DNA of 64,000 bases from NCBI GenBank assembly GCA_000415965.1, contig KE356560.1, positions 570,936 to 634,935 on the forward strand, written 5' to 3'. Shown here one piece after another: positions 1 through 8,409 of the stretch. Each line of letters begins with the position of its first letter. Position 1 is the first letter of the stretch. This DNA is from Haloquadratum walsbyi J07HQW1. GTDB lineage: Archaea; Halobacteriota; Halobacteria; Halobacteriales; Haloferacaceae. A program made the translations under genes and the position numbers. The notes under the pieces are model-generated. The model was not told the origin of the DNA and made no database searches. It saw only the letters and a program-made list of their open reading frames with translations.

Positions 1-411
1 CAATATACCTCTGCTGTTGAGGTCGGTATTGGGAACCGACCAGCTGTTGCTGGCGCACTTGCCTCACGTGGGGTTGATATCGCAGCTACTGATATTGTTT
101 CGTGCTCGGTCCCCCACGCAGTGACATTCGTTCATGATGATATTGTCACCACGAGCAAACAGCATACTACAAAGCCGGTCTACGATGTTGAGCTATTATA
201 TGCGCTAAATCTCCCACCAGAACTTCACCGACCGTTTCGGGATGTTGCTGTGACTGTTGGAGCAGACTGCCGGCTCACGACACTCGGATATGATGTTCCT
301 GTTGTTCCCTCTCGTCCGGTTTCGCTTCCTGGTGGCGACACACTATATATCGTTGAACCGACATGTAACCACCGCTCTGATACCCTACAGACCGATACGG
401 ATATTCGGTAG
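1..411 (+). CDS. UPF0146 family protein, 5' end outside the window
   Basis: The open frame runs from base 1 without a start codon, so the true start lies upstream; 136 residues are visible. The first residues read VEVGIGNRPAVAGALASRG, followed by an Asp-containing strand (DIAATDIV) and further on LYALNLPPELHRP. This is the pattern of the small archaeal UPF0146 family, which looks like a reduced Rossmann fold resembling SAM-dependent methyltransferases. A GTG at 121 could be mistaken for a start, but the conserved glycine-rich loop lies before it. No biochemical function is established for the family that I know of. The next gene downstream, a HAD phosphatase, is 95 bp away. Confidence 0.8.
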   Translation, partial: QYTSAVEVGIGNRPAVAGALASRGVDIAATDIVSCSVPHAVTFVHDDIVTTSKQHTTKPVYDVELLYALNLPPELHRPFRDVAVTVGADCRLTTLGYDVPVVPSRPVSLPGGDTLYIVEPTCNHRSDTLQTDTDIR

Positions 412-506
412 ATACTGGTACCTTCGGATATAACTATTTAAATCAATATATTGTGTTGCACTCTCTGATAAACAACGCTAAGTCTGCCACTCATGCGAAT
501 TAAGAT

Positions 507-1370
507 ATGAATACAGACGCAGTTATACTCGATATCGATGGCGTTCTTATTGACGTCTCGCAGTCATATCGGCGAGCAGTCGTTGATACCGTCGATCAGT
601 GTTACAATCAGACAATCAAGCCGACAGATATAGACGAATTCAAAAATGCTGGCGGGTTTAATAACGATTGGGACGTGACTGATGCCGTTGCGTTGTATAT
701 TCTCACAGCCCGTCATGAGTCGGTCAGTCTTGATGAGTTTACGACGCAAGTTGCTGCTCATGGTGGTGGTCTTGAGGCAGCGCGGACAGTGGTTAGCCAT
801 TATCTGAGCGCTGCTGATTACGACATGGTGCTTGATGCCTGGAACAGGAAGTATCTTCGCGATATATTTCAAGCACTCTATCTGGGAAGCGACCGATATC
901 GTGAACTCGAAGGTGGCGACCCACCGATTGACACAGAGGGATACATTACCGATGAGCCTGTTCTCATTGACGATGAAACAATAGATATCCTCCAAGAAAC
1001 TGCCAACATTGGGATTCTAACCGGTCGCCCAGCGGCTGAAGCCTCGATTGCTCTCGATCGCATGCGGTTTTCGATCCCAACAGCACACCGATTTACAATG
1101 GACGATTGGGACGAAGGAAAACCGCATCCGTGGGCGTTGCAAACGCTCGCAGACCGACTTGAAGCAGAGACAATCGTCTTTGCCGGTGATACCCTTGATG
1201 ACGTGCGGACAGCTGTCAACGCCGATACGGCTGATGAGAGTCGAACATATCATGGGGTTGGAGTCCTCACCGGCGGGCTTAACGGTGATGCTGGGCAAGA
1301 CGCATTTGAATCTGTTGGCGCGTATGCTGTCATCGATTCAGTGAATGATCTGACCGATCTTATTCGGTGA
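507..1370 (+). CDS. HAD superfamily phosphatase (TIGR01548-like)
   Basis: This 287-residue protein carries the HAD motifs in order. Motif I is [10 protein letters not shown] at residues 9-18, with both catalytic aspartates. Motif II is LTGRP near residue 172. A lysine follows in the GKPHP segment, and motif IV is AGDTLDDV near residue 231. A helical cap domain sits between motifs I and II. The length and the YRRAVVDTV cap start fit the archaeal TIGR01548 group, which is often called phosphoglycolate phosphatase-like, but the substrate cannot be read from sequence. The ATG at 507 puts motif I at the usual distance from the N terminus. It follows the UPF0146 gene in the same direction; no strong ribosome site is visible. 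Confidence 0.8.
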   Translation: MNTDAVILDIDGVLIDVSQSYRRAVVDTVDQCYNQTIKPTDIDEFKNAGGFNNDWDVTDAVALYILTARHESVSLDEFTTQVAAHGGGLEAARTVVSHYLSAADYDMVLDAWNRKYLRDIFQALYLGSDRYRELEGGDPPIDTEGYITDEPVLIDDETIDILQETANIGILTGRPAAEASIALDRMRFSIPTAHRFTMDDWDEGKPHPWALQTLADRLEAETIVFAGDTLDDVRTAVNADTADESRTYHGVGVLTGGLNGDAGQDAFESVGAYAVIDSVNDLTDLIR

Positions 1371-1408
1371 AAGTCAATAGAGACTGTCTCTGATCAAGTC
1401 TTAGAGAG

Positions 1409-1534
1409 TGCTCTGTTGAATAGCGGTGCTGACCGATGGGGTCGGAATTTGAGTCGGCTTGCTGGCGATTGTTGTGAGTGATCTCAGGTTGGTATCGTCT
1501 CACCGTGGCTCAAAGACCGCTGTTCAACACGGCA
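1409..1534. mobile_element. MITE, copy 1 (126 bp) with 8-bp target duplication
   Basis: The ends are imperfect inverted repeats, 16 of 19 matching: tgctctgttgaatagcggt at the left, and the complement of the right end reads tgccgtgttgaacagcggt. The element is flanked by a perfect direct repeat ttagagag at 1401-1408 and 1535-1542, the signature of transposition. It encodes nothing. A second copy lies in inverted orientation at 38398-38536. By terminal repeat, size and 8-bp duplication it is a miniature inverted-repeat element that must be moved by an IS transposase not present in this window; an IS5/ISH1-like parent is possible but is inference. Confidence 0.88.
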
Positions 1535-1619
1535 TTAGAGAGACATGCTCACTGAAACCACGGCGGATGACATTATAGCGACAGCCAGAATTTCTCCCGG
1601 AGACACACCCGAATTAAAA

Positions 1620-2255
1620 TCAATTATTTGAATATTTTGGTTCTCGACGTTCAGCACGCATGAGTGCACGCTCAATAATCGTCTTAACACTATCCGTGGT
1701 ATCATCTTCGGGCGATCCTCGATAGATATCACCGTGTCCTGCATACAGTTCCTCGACGGTTTGTGGGAGTCGTTCAAGCAGTCGTTGTAAACTTTTGATG
1801 AGTTGCTCACGTGATTGACCAGTCATGTCCGTCCGTCCAAAACTCCCGTCGTCAAAGGCACCATCGTTGTATACGACGACATCACCACTAAAGACACGCG
1901 TGTCACCGACGAACGCAACGTGATCTGATGCATGACCAGGTGTGTATACTATCTCGAATAGCTCATCCCCAATTTCAACAGTATCACCATCTACAAGAGT
2001 GCCATCTCGACGCGGATGGTCATTATACGCATACAGCTCCGCGTCAAACTGATCAAGGACTGCATCGAGTTGAGCCACATGGTCGGTATGTTGATGTGTC
2101 AGATAGACCGCTTCAAGATTATCCACGGTGTTATTGATGATATCGGCGACTCCCGGCATTGCACCAGCATCAATGAGAACTGGTCGATCACCGGACACAA
2201 GATACGCATTGCATGTGAATACCTCAGCATCTGCTGTCACTGCGTGTATGTCCAT
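1620..2255 (-). CDS. MBL-fold metallo-hydrolase (glyoxalase II-like)
   Basis: This 211-residue protein has the metallo-beta-lactamase motif THQHTDH at residues 53-59, giving three metal-binding histidines and the catalytic Asp. A TPGH motif near residue 112, an SGD motif near 127 and a late AGHGD motif near 174 supply further ligands. It is short and single-domain, like the stand-alone MBL hydrolases of haloarchaea that are annotated as glyoxalase II or generic Zn-dependent hydrolases. The natural substrate is unknown; a thioester such as S-lactoyl-thiol is possible. It is transcribed alone, toward the MITE that lies just beyond its stop codon. Confidence 0.8.
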   Translation of the reverse strand: MDIHAVTADAEVFTCNAYLVSGDRPVLIDAGAMPGVADIINNTVDNLEAVYLTHQHTDHVAQLDAVLDQFDAELYAYNDHPRRDGTLVDGDTVEIGDELFEIVYTPGHASDHVAFVGDTRVFSGDVVVYNDGAFDDGSFGRTDMTGQSREQLIKSLQRLLERLPQTVEELYAGHGDIYRGSPEDDTTDSVKTIIERALMRAERREPKYSNN

Positions 2256-2694
2256 CGTATACGATTGCTTAGATGGATATACTGTTCAGTCTTCGCCTTC
2301 ATCATACCCCTCGGATATCGTGAGCTGTCTTTGCAAAGTCACACCGCCCAGTATAACAACTGATGAAATCATATTCTATCTATCTATATCCACAGATGAG
2401 CAAGGCGAGTGCCTCGGGGCTTGAACGGAGATGTGACCCGAGGCAGTTTACACAACCGCGAGGAAGTGCGTGTGAAATTATGTTCCAGGGTCATCATACA
2501 TTGTGACTGTAATGACTGTGACAGAGACAAACACCAGAGTTCATCTATGTAGTGACCCTATGCACCGGATAGAGAACATCATTGAATTTATCACAATACT
2601 GTGATATAAATCGCAGTAATACATCTCTGACCGATATATCAGTGTATAATTGGATTATGTCCGCAGAGAATTATTCACTAAACTCTGCGGTCCA
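2256..2694. other. Gene-free stretch with an IS palindromic end fragment (2401-2424)
   Basis: No credible gene is seen. Bases 2401-2424 (caaggcgagtgcctcggggc followed by ttga) match, with one difference over 24 bases, the complement of the sequence near 55750-55775. They also match the complement of 50996-51017. These are shared hairpin-type end sequences of IS200/IS605-like elements, so a decayed element end lies here. A 66-codon open frame beginning at 2582 is in the wrong frame over the real gene at 2727 and is not coding. Confidence 0.5.
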
Positions 2695-2703
2695 TTTTTA
2701 TAG
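2695..2703 (+). promoter_or_regulatory. TATA element of the DUF5786 gene
   Basis: The sequence tttttatag is centred about 27 nt before the ATG at 2727, the archaeal TATA spacing for a leaderless transcript. It supports the choice of that start. Confidence 0.5.
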
Positions 2704-2726
2704 CTTCATATTATATTATTTAATGT

Positions 2727-2903
2727 ATGGGATTCGGGAGCTACGACGAGTCCGAGCAAGAAAATCAAGACTTCGAGACTGATCTCGAGGACGATGACGG
2801 TGTCTCGACCTCCCAGTCAGATCATAGCGGCGAGGTCGAATATGAAATTGGTGCATCGAATGACGAGTTGCTCAATCGGCTGAAGGACATCAAAGATAAC
2901 TAG
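2727..2903 (+). CDS. DUF5786 family small acidic protein (58 aa)
   Basis: This short gene reads MGFGSYDESEQENQDFE at the start, then a very acidic stretch, and ends with the conserved GASNDELLNRLKDIKDN. That is the haloarchaeal DUF5786 family, whose members have nearly the same length and the same two conserved ends. Function is unknown. It is highly acidic, with no membrane segment or metal-binding motif. A TATA element 27 nt upstream suggests leaderless expression. It stands alone, 370 bp before the UPF0215 gene. Confidence 0.85.
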   Translation: MGFGSYDESEQENQDFETDLEDDDGVSTSQSDHSGEVEYEIGASNDELLNRLKDIKDN

Positions 2904-3274
2904 CTGGTAGCCGGGAGTATAGACATACTAATTACATTAGGGGAATACTCTGTGCAATCCACCCTCTTTTATCTATTATTTGTACCTATGTGTGAGAATA
3001 TCAGTAGTTGATAGTACGACCACTGTTTTGAGCTGAAGCCACACTCAGTTGAGTTAAACTGCTCCCGTGTGTGTTCCATCTCGATTTAATTAATTGAACG
3101 AGAAAATCACAGTATTAACGACTAATAAAGGAGGTAGAATCTGGTCCTTGCGACTGTATCACGTTCATCGAGTTCACAAATGCATACCGTTCTCACTGCT
3201 ACTGGTCTTATTTTATTAGTTATCTGATTCACCTCGAAGACACCTTCCTTATTTTTGTGTGAATAAGAACGCAT
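2904..3274. other. Gene-free stretch holding dispersed repeat copy A
   Basis: No gene is supported in these 371 bp. It contains one copy of an intergenic repeat described at 3021-3082. The remainder is A/T-rich and probably includes the promoter of the UPF0215 gene. Confidence 0.5.
3021..3082 (-). repeat. Dispersed intergenic repeat, copy A
   Basis: Read on the minus strand this contains ggaacacacacg and, 20-30 bases later, gagtgtggcttcagc. These match the two conserved blocks of copies at 18814-18885, 24922-24990, 27014-27100 and 33861-33943. The unit is about 75-85 bp with an internal imperfect palindrome ggaacNcgc...gcgttcc. It is non-coding, and I do not recognise it as a known IS end. 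Confidence 0.5.
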
Positions 3275-3871
3275 ATGCCGACGATTAAATCTGGGACGCG
3301 CGCACTTGGTATTGCCGAATCGACTGCCGAACATACCGGTGAGTGCATTTTTTGTGGTGCAGTTGTTCGTCAGGACCGAGTGACAGATGGATTTGCATTT
3401 GCAACAGCCACTGTTGGAGGCGTTGATGCGACACCAGCGATACGGACGATAATTGATGAGCTCTGTCGTCCGGATATCCAGTATGTATTCGTTTCTGGGG
3501 TCGCTCCAGCGTGGTTCAATCTCATTGATGTTTCTTCACTCGCACACACAGCAGAGTGTCCAGTGATTGCAGTCTCCTATGAGCGAAGCACTGGGCTCGA
3601 ATCAGCCTTACGAGAGCATTTTGAGGGTGATGCACTTGAGCAGCGATTAACGCAATATCGGAAGCTCCCGGATCGTGAACGGCTGGTGATATCAGTGGAT
3701 AGCTCTGAGAGTGATATGAACGATCATCATACACTGTTCTTCAGAGCAGTTGAGATCGATACGCAAGCTGCGAAGACAATCATTCGAGCGTACACACCAG
3801 TTGGAGGTCGTCCTGAACCGGTTCGTGTTGCTCGACAGGCTGCTCGAGGCGCTCGTCAATGGAACCGTTGA
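3275..3871 (+). CDS. UPF0215 (DUF99) family protein
   Basis: This 198-residue protein opens with KSGTRALGIAES. It then shows TVGGVDATPAI near residue 50, DIQYVFVSGVAPAWFNLID near residue 72 and an ERSTGLE segment near 107, all DUF99/UPF0215 hallmarks. The fold is thought to be nuclease-like (RNase H-like relatives have been proposed), but no activity is established. A CxxC pair (CIFC) sits at residues 24-27. The C terminus is arginine-rich, which could suit nucleic-acid binding. It is followed 77 bp later by a uracil-DNA glycosylase on the same strand, a context that weakly suggests nucleic-acid metabolism. Confidence 0.85.
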   Translation: MPTIKSGTRALGIAESTAEHTGECIFCGAVVRQDRVTDGFAFATATVGGVDATPAIRTIIDELCRPDIQYVFVSGVAPAWFNLIDVSSLAHTAECPVIAVSYERSTGLESALREHFEGDALEQRLTQYRKLPDRERLVISVDSSESDMNDHHTLFFRAVEIDTQAAKTIIRAYTPVGGRPEPVRVARQAARGARQWNR

Positions 3872-3948
3872 GGTGAATTATGATGCGTTTCGGTAATCAA
3901 TCACCGACTGACCGTTATGCGTAAGTTCCTACCGTTCAGGTCTGTAGT

Positions 3949-4647
3949 ATGCCTACTGATGATACCAACGGTCAAGATGCCAGCGAGGATCATACTGATG
4001 CGACTGATCCATCCAGGTCGACAGCGACAACTGATGGAGTTGATGTCACCGCATGCAAACGCTGTCGAGGTCTTGTGGAATCACGCTCACAAATTGTCAA
4101 TGGAGTCGGTCCTACTGACGCTGAGCTAGTGTTCATTGGCGAGGCACCAGGTGCGAACGAGGATGAACATGGCGAGCCGTTTGTCGGGCGTTCAGGGGAT
4201 GTCCTTGATGACGCTCTGAGCGAAGCCGGCGTCAGTCGTGATTCAGTTCGCATTACGAATTGTGTGCGGTGTCGGCCACCTGATAATCGGAATCCGTCGG
4301 CTGAGGAACTCTCGAATTGCCGCAGATATCTTGAACATGAACTCTCGACTCTCAATCCAGCGGTCATTGTCACGCTTGGAAAGGTCCCCTCGGAGCATTT
4401 ACTCGATCGTCAGGTCGCAGTCACAACAGCTGCTGGTGATGTTGCCGATATCAGAGTTGGTAATCAGTCATATCGGGTTGTTATCTCTGTTCACCCCGCA
4501 GCAACACTGTATGACCAGAGCCAGTCAACAACGTTTGTGAATGCTATCAAGAGTGCAGCCTCGCTTGCTGGTATACAGAGTGCGGCCGACGACACGGTCG
4601 ATGCAACGTCAGGTGGTCAGTCACGACTCGGGGAGTATAAAGACTAG
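3949..4647 (+). CDS. Family 4 uracil-DNA glycosylase (Fe-S cluster type)
   Basis: This 232-residue enzyme removes uracil arising from cytosine deamination in DNA. Seen in the sequence are an N-terminal CKRC pair (residues 30-33), motif GEAPGANEDEHG with PFVGRSG (about 65-83), NCVRC near 102, a further Cys in the SNCRRYLEHE segment, and the C-terminal HPAA motif near residue 183. Four cysteines in this arrangement bind the 4Fe-4S cluster of family 4 UDGs. The C-terminal 30 residues are low-complexity. The stop codon is separated by one base from the convergent phnE stop. Confidence 0.88.
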   Translation: MPTDDTNGQDASEDHTDATDPSRSTATTDGVDVTACKRCRGLVESRSQIVNGVGPTDAELVFIGEAPGANEDEHGEPFVGRSGDVLDDALSEAGVSRDSVRITNCVRCRPPDNRNPSAEELSNCRRYLEHELSTLNPAVIVTLGKVPSEHLLDRQVAVTTAAGDVADIRVGNQSYRVVISVHPAATLYDQSQSTTFVNAIKSAASLAGIQSAADDTVDATSGGQSRLGEYKD

Positions 4648-4648
4648 C

Positions 4649-5650
4649 TCACTCAGTCGTCCGTCCGAGCCACCGATCAGGATCACCGAGCTCGCGAAGT
4701 GACTCGAATAATCCTTTGGCGTCATGCTCGGATGGACGGAGTCGGGCGCGGAGTCGTGATGATAGCAGCTCAATTGAGAGCACGAGCGCAAGAAGTGTTA
4801 CAAGCCCGGCCCCAGCACGGAAAGAATTGAACAGATTAAGATTTTGTTGTATATACTGCCCGAGTCCGCCAGCCCCAACAACACCCAGTGAGATTGCAAT
4901 TCGAGTGTTAATCTCAAGAATGTACAGCGTCCAGGCAACAAATGATGATGACACCTGTGATAACATTCCAAAGTTTATAACTTGCACTCGGGATGCACCA
5001 GTCGAGCGAATTGCCTCGATTGGTCCGTCATCGATTTCTTCAAGCTCGTCTGTGAAAAGTCGACCAAGGTTACCGACAGTGTCCGTTGCGACTGCAAGCA
5101 TCGCTGTCAATGGTGAGAGTGGAACAAGAGCTGCATATATAAATACCCAAACGAGCGCTGGAATCGCTCGAATTGCTGACATTACCCCGCGAAAGATGAA
5201 ATTGAATGGGAACGGAGTGACGCGTTCGGCCCCGAGGACACCGAAGAAGAGCGCAAATGGAAATCCAAGGATTGTTCCGACCGCACCAATCGTGAGTGTC
5301 ATCACGACTGCAGAGATAATCAGGCTACTCCGGAGTGAAATAATCGTTGAGACAATCGACCCGGGGTGTGTAATACTTGCAATAATTGCGGCAAGACCTG
5401 TGATATTATTCTCTTGGGTATAAAATATCAGATCAACAAAATTTGGCTGTGCATATTTGATAAGCTCAGCAGCAAAGAACTCGAACTGTGCAAAGCGGAT
5501 AAGCTCGGGCACCGGACGAGCGCCAAGAAATCCGGTCCCAAAGTAGACAGCACCGACAGCGAGTGTAATTACGATAATCCAGAATATACGTCGAATAAGA
5601 ACTGCACGTTCAATTCGAGAGAGAATCTCATCGACTGTATCTGTGCTCAT
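4649..5650 (-). CDS. phnE: Phosphonate ABC transporter permease PhnE
   Basis: This 333-residue inner-membrane permease has about six hydrophobic segments. It also has the cytoplasmic EAA-type loop with the sequence EAIRSTGASRVQVINFG near residue 210, which contacts the ATPase. It matches the PhnE family of phosphonate/phosphate-ester importers in length and in segments such as LALVLSIELLSSRLRARL at the end. Its ATG overlaps the stop of phnC by four bases (atga), so the genes are translationally coupled in the order phnD-phnC-phnE. Confidence 0.88.
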   Translation of the reverse strand: MSTDTVDEILSRIERAVLIRRIFWIIVITLAVGAVYFGTGFLGARPVPELIRFAQFEFFAAELIKYAQPNFVDLIFYTQENNITGLAAIIASITHPGSIVSTIISLRSSLIISAVVMTLTIGAVGTILGFPFALFFGVLGAERVTPFPFNFIFRGVMSAIRAIPALVWVFIYAALVPLSPLTAMLAVATDTVGNLGRLFTDELEEIDDGPIEAIRSTGASRVQVINFGMLSQVSSSFVAWTLYILEINTRIAISLGVVGAGGLGQYIQQNLNLFNSFRAGAGLVTLLALVLSIELLSSRLRARLRPSEHDAKGLFESLRELGDPDRWLGRTTE

Positions 5651-6561
5651 AATTGTGCTTCTCCTGTGTCAATATCGGTATCAGTATCAGCATCAGTCTC
5701 AGTCTCAGCGTTAGTGTTGGCACTCGTGTGATGATTACGACTAGCGGTGTTCTCACTGTCGGCGGTTACGCCAGTGTCACTTGCTGTGGTTGAGTCATGA
5801 GCGAAACTTTCTGTCTCTCCACGGCTGATGGGAGTGCTTTCAGAATCGGTGTAATATATATCATCGATAATATCCATCGACAACTCTGCCCGGGAGCCGT
5901 CAAAAACAACTGTTCCATCACGAACACCGATAAATCGATCTCCGAACTCACGGGCAATATTGACCTGATGAAGACTTGCAATCGTTGTGAGTTCGCGCTC
6001 ACGCGCGGCTTGCCTCATATATCTCATCACGTCTCGGGCTGCTTTTGGGTCGAGACTTGAGACAGGCTCATCAGCCAAGAGTAATGATGGGTTCTGCACA
6101 AGTGCCCGAGCAATCCCAACACGTTGTTTCTGTCCACCAGACATTGTTCCTGCGCGCTGTTCTGCGTCGGAAAGAAGCCCAACCGTCTCAAGCGCATGAA
6201 GCGCAGCACGCTTATCATCTGTTCGATTCAGCGTGAGAACACTCTTTAAATTGCTTGTCCGAGCGAGTGCACCTGTGAGTGCATTCCGATATGCCGATAA
6301 TGACTCAATGAGGTAATGCATCTGAAACACCATCCCGACATCACTACCAGACTCTGAGACGGGGGACCCACCAATCTGTGTGGTCCCTGTCGTTGGCTCC
6401 GTTAATCCATTTAAAATCCGAAGTAACGTTGACTTTCCAGCGCCGGAAGGACCAAGAATGACAACAAACTCACCTGCGGTAATTTCAATCGAAACATCAT
6501 CAAGTGCAACAGTATCTTCACCAAACACTTTCGTGACGTTCTGCAGCGAGACATGTGGCAT
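5647..6561 (-). CDS. phnC: Phosphonate ABC transporter ATPase PhnC
   Basis: The 304-residue ATPase shows Walker A (GPSGAGKST, residues 36-44), the Q loop (GMVFQMH), signature MSGGQKQRVGIARAL (about 139-153), Walker B LLADEPVSSLDP and the switch His in IASLHQV. The catalytic domain ends near residue 235. The last 60 residues are an unusual tail of Thr, Asp, Glu and Asn, ending in alternating acidic and Thr residues encoded by degenerate hexamers of the tcagtc/tcagta type. PhnC homologues generally lack such a tail. It sits between phnD (33 bp upstream) and phnE (4-bp overlap). Confidence 0.9.
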   Translation of the reverse strand: MPHVSLQNVTKVFGEDTVALDDVSIEITAGEFVVILGPSGAGKSTLLRILNGLTEPTTGTTQIGGSPVSESGSDVGMVFQMHYLIESLSAYRNALTGALARTSNLKSVLTLNRTDDKRAALHALETVGLLSDAEQRAGTMSGGQKQRVGIARALVQNPSLLLADEPVSSLDPKAARDVMRYMRQAARERELTTIASLHQVNIAREFGDRFIGVRDGTVVFDGSRAELSMDIIDDIYYTDSESTPISRGETESFAHDSTTASDTGVTADSENTASRNHHTSANTNAETETDADTDTDIDTGEAQL

Positions 6562-6594
6562 AGTGGATAATTGAAGATATCGACTGGTGGACAG

Positions 6595-7566
6595 TTATGA
6601 GTCGAGAAGGTCAGTCGTGACACCGAGTTCGTCCGCCACTTCAACGACTGGTTGGTATGTCTCATCATCTGCTTCACGAACATCACTGAACCACAGGTCA
6701 TCTTCGGTGCCTGATTCTCCATCTTCACCGAGATAAATCGATTCACTGGCGGTGACTAATGCATCTTTGACAGCTGTTTGCTCATCTGCTGAGAGCCTTG
6801 GGCTCACAACGATTGGTGCTCGAGGGATGCTGGTTGTTGTTTCAATATATCGGAACCCATCTTTTAGTTCACGGTTATCATCAAGTGTAATGAACTTCCC
6901 AACGCCAGCAGCTGCAACCTGTCCTCGCTCGAGCGCAGCAAACGCTTCAGCGTGACTAGAGAATTGCGGAGTGAACGATGCATCCCCAGTGTCGGTCGGA
7001 AGATCTCCAATAGTCAATCCAGCTTGCTTCAACATGAATAATGGATACAATGCACCAGACGCCGATAGCCGATCTGCGAATGCAACTCGTTCGCCTTCGA
7101 GATCAGAGAGTGATTCTATCGAGGAATCTTCCTGCGTTGCAATGACTGATGCGTACGTCCATGATCCATATCCATATCGCTGTAAGATGATGTTACATCG
7201 ATCATTATCGACGCCAAGTGCCGCGGCAAATGGACCGGTTTCAGCGATGTCTCCGGTTCCGCCAGCGAGGCTCTGCAGAACAGCACTGTACCCCGCTGCA
7301 TACCGAAGTGTTGCGGTCTCAACTGGAAGTTCACGCTGGAGGGTTGTTCTCACTGGAGCGTACTGTGCTTCCATCAGTTCTTGTGGTTCACTCGGTGACA
7401 TATAGAACGTCGCCCGGTTGTCACCGAAGGGGACTGAATCTGACGTTGCTGTTGTTTGGTCTCCACTTCCGGCGTTATTACTGGAAGTCGATCCAGTACA
7501 TCCGGCTACGATACTGGCTGTGCTGACTGCAGCAATACTCTGAAGAAACCTGCGTCGGGACGACAT
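6595..7566 (-). CDS. phnD: Phosphonate-binding lipoprotein PhnD
   Basis: This 323-residue substrate-binding protein starts with a Tat signal of the twin-arginine type (SSRRRFLQ) and a lipobox ending AGC at residue 22, so it is exported folded and anchored by lipid on the cell surface. The mature part follows the PhnD/PtxB fold: FYMSPSEPQELMEAQYAP at the start, then AGGTGDIAETGPFAAALG, LEGERVAFADRLSASG and FAALERGQVAAAGVGK. Ligands could be phosphonates, phosphite or phosphate esters; sequence does not decide. It is the first gene of the phnDCE operon. Confidence 0.9.
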   Translation of the reverse strand: MSSRRRFLQSIAAVSTASIVAGCTGSTSSNNAGSGDQTTATSDSVPFGDNRATFYMSPSEPQELMEAQYAPVRTTLQRELPVETATLRYAAGYSAVLQSLAGGTGDIAETGPFAAALGVDNDRCNIILQRYGYGSWTYASVIATQEDSSIESLSDLEGERVAFADRLSASGALYPLFMLKQAGLTIGDLPTDTGDASFTPQFSSHAEAFAALERGQVAAAGVGKFITLDDNRELKDGFRYIETTTSIPRAPIVVSPRLSADEQTAVKDALVTASESIYLGEDGESGTEDDLWFSDVREADDETYQPVVEVADELGVTTDLLDS

Positions 7567-7695
7567 CAGTATATATCATTCCACAGTCAATGTGGGTAAA
7601 TATGTCGGGTTAATTACGAGAGTACCCGCTTTGATTACTGAAATCAAATATTCTCATCTCAATATTATTGTTCAGTTTCCTCCGCCGTCAGAAAC

Positions 7696-7703
7696 AATTT
7701 TAG
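7696..7703 (+). promoter_or_regulatory. TATA element of hisH
   Basis: The sequence aattttag is centred 27 nt before the ATG at 7726. This favours that ATG, leaderless, over the in-frame GTG at 7708. Confidence 0.5.
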
Positions 7704-7725
7704 CGATGTGTGTGAATATTTTGCT

Positions 7726-8370
7726 ATGAGCGTCCAAACGGCTACAGATATTATACTCGTTGATTATGGGCTTGGAAACCTCCGGTCAGTGACGCGAGGT
7801 TTAGAGCGTGCTGGAGCATCAGTAACGCTTTCGACCGATCCAGAGGATTTTGCTGCTGCGGATGGGATTGTTCTTCCAGGTGTCGGAGCATTCAGTGAAG
7901 GAATGGAAAATGCAGGTCCATTTCGGGATGCACTCGCTGCTGCTGTCGATCGCGGTCAGCCGGTTTTCGGAATTTGTCTCGGGATGCAGATGCTTTTGAC
8001 AAGCAGTGAAGAAGCCGACCACGTTGGTGAAGGAGAGGTAAAAGGACTTGATTTTATCTCAGGACGGAATCGTCGTTTCGATGGTGATCAGAAGGTTCCT
8101 CACATGGGATGGAACGAGCTTTCGATTACCCGCGAACACCCGCTTGTTGATGATGTTGATGGACAATATGCATACTTTGTGCACTCATATTACGCTGATC
8201 CTGATGACTCAAACGCGATTGTCGCAACAGCCGATTATGAAGGCGCATTTCCTGCAGTCGTGGCTGATGAGTCAGGGTCCGTCTTTGGGACACAGTTTCA
8301 TCCCGAGAAATCCGGAGAGACGGGTCTCCAAATCCTCCAAAATTTCGTCGAATTCTGTCAGACTGCGTGA
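7726..8370 (+). CDS. hisH: Imidazole glycerol phosphate synthase subunit HisH
   Basis: This 214-residue glutaminase subunit supplies ammonia to HisF for ring closure in histidine synthesis. The class I amidotransferase triad is present: Cys in GICLGMQML (near residue 85), His and Glu in FGTQFHPEKSGETG near the C terminus. The N terminus ILVDYGLGNLRSVTRGLERAG is typical of HisH. The frame is open from a GTG at 7708, but homologous proteins start near here and the TATA element fits the ATG at 7726. hisF is not in the window. pheA follows 39 bp later. Confidence 0.92.
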   Translation: MSVQTATDIILVDYGLGNLRSVTRGLERAGASVTLSTDPEDFAAADGIVLPGVGAFSEGMENAGPFRDALAAAVDRGQPVFGICLGMQMLLTSSEEADHVGEGEVKGLDFISGRNRRFDGDQKVPHMGWNELSITREHPLVDDVDGQYAYFVHSYYADPDDSNAIVATADYEGAFPAVVADESGSVFGTQFHPEKSGETGLQILQNFVEFCQTA

Positions 8371-8409
8371 GCCCGAGAATTTTTCTGACCCCCTCAAGTA
8401 GAGATTGCT

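Noticed and set aside
2582-2782. 66-codon open frame on the plus strand
   Set aside because: It overlaps the DUF5786 gene at 2727 in a different frame, and the DUF5786 frame has clear family conservation and a correctly spaced TATA element.
7708-7725. GTG start extending hisH by six codons
   Set aside because: The TATA element at 7696 fits a transcript starting at the ATG at 7726, and the extra residues are not part of HisH proteins.
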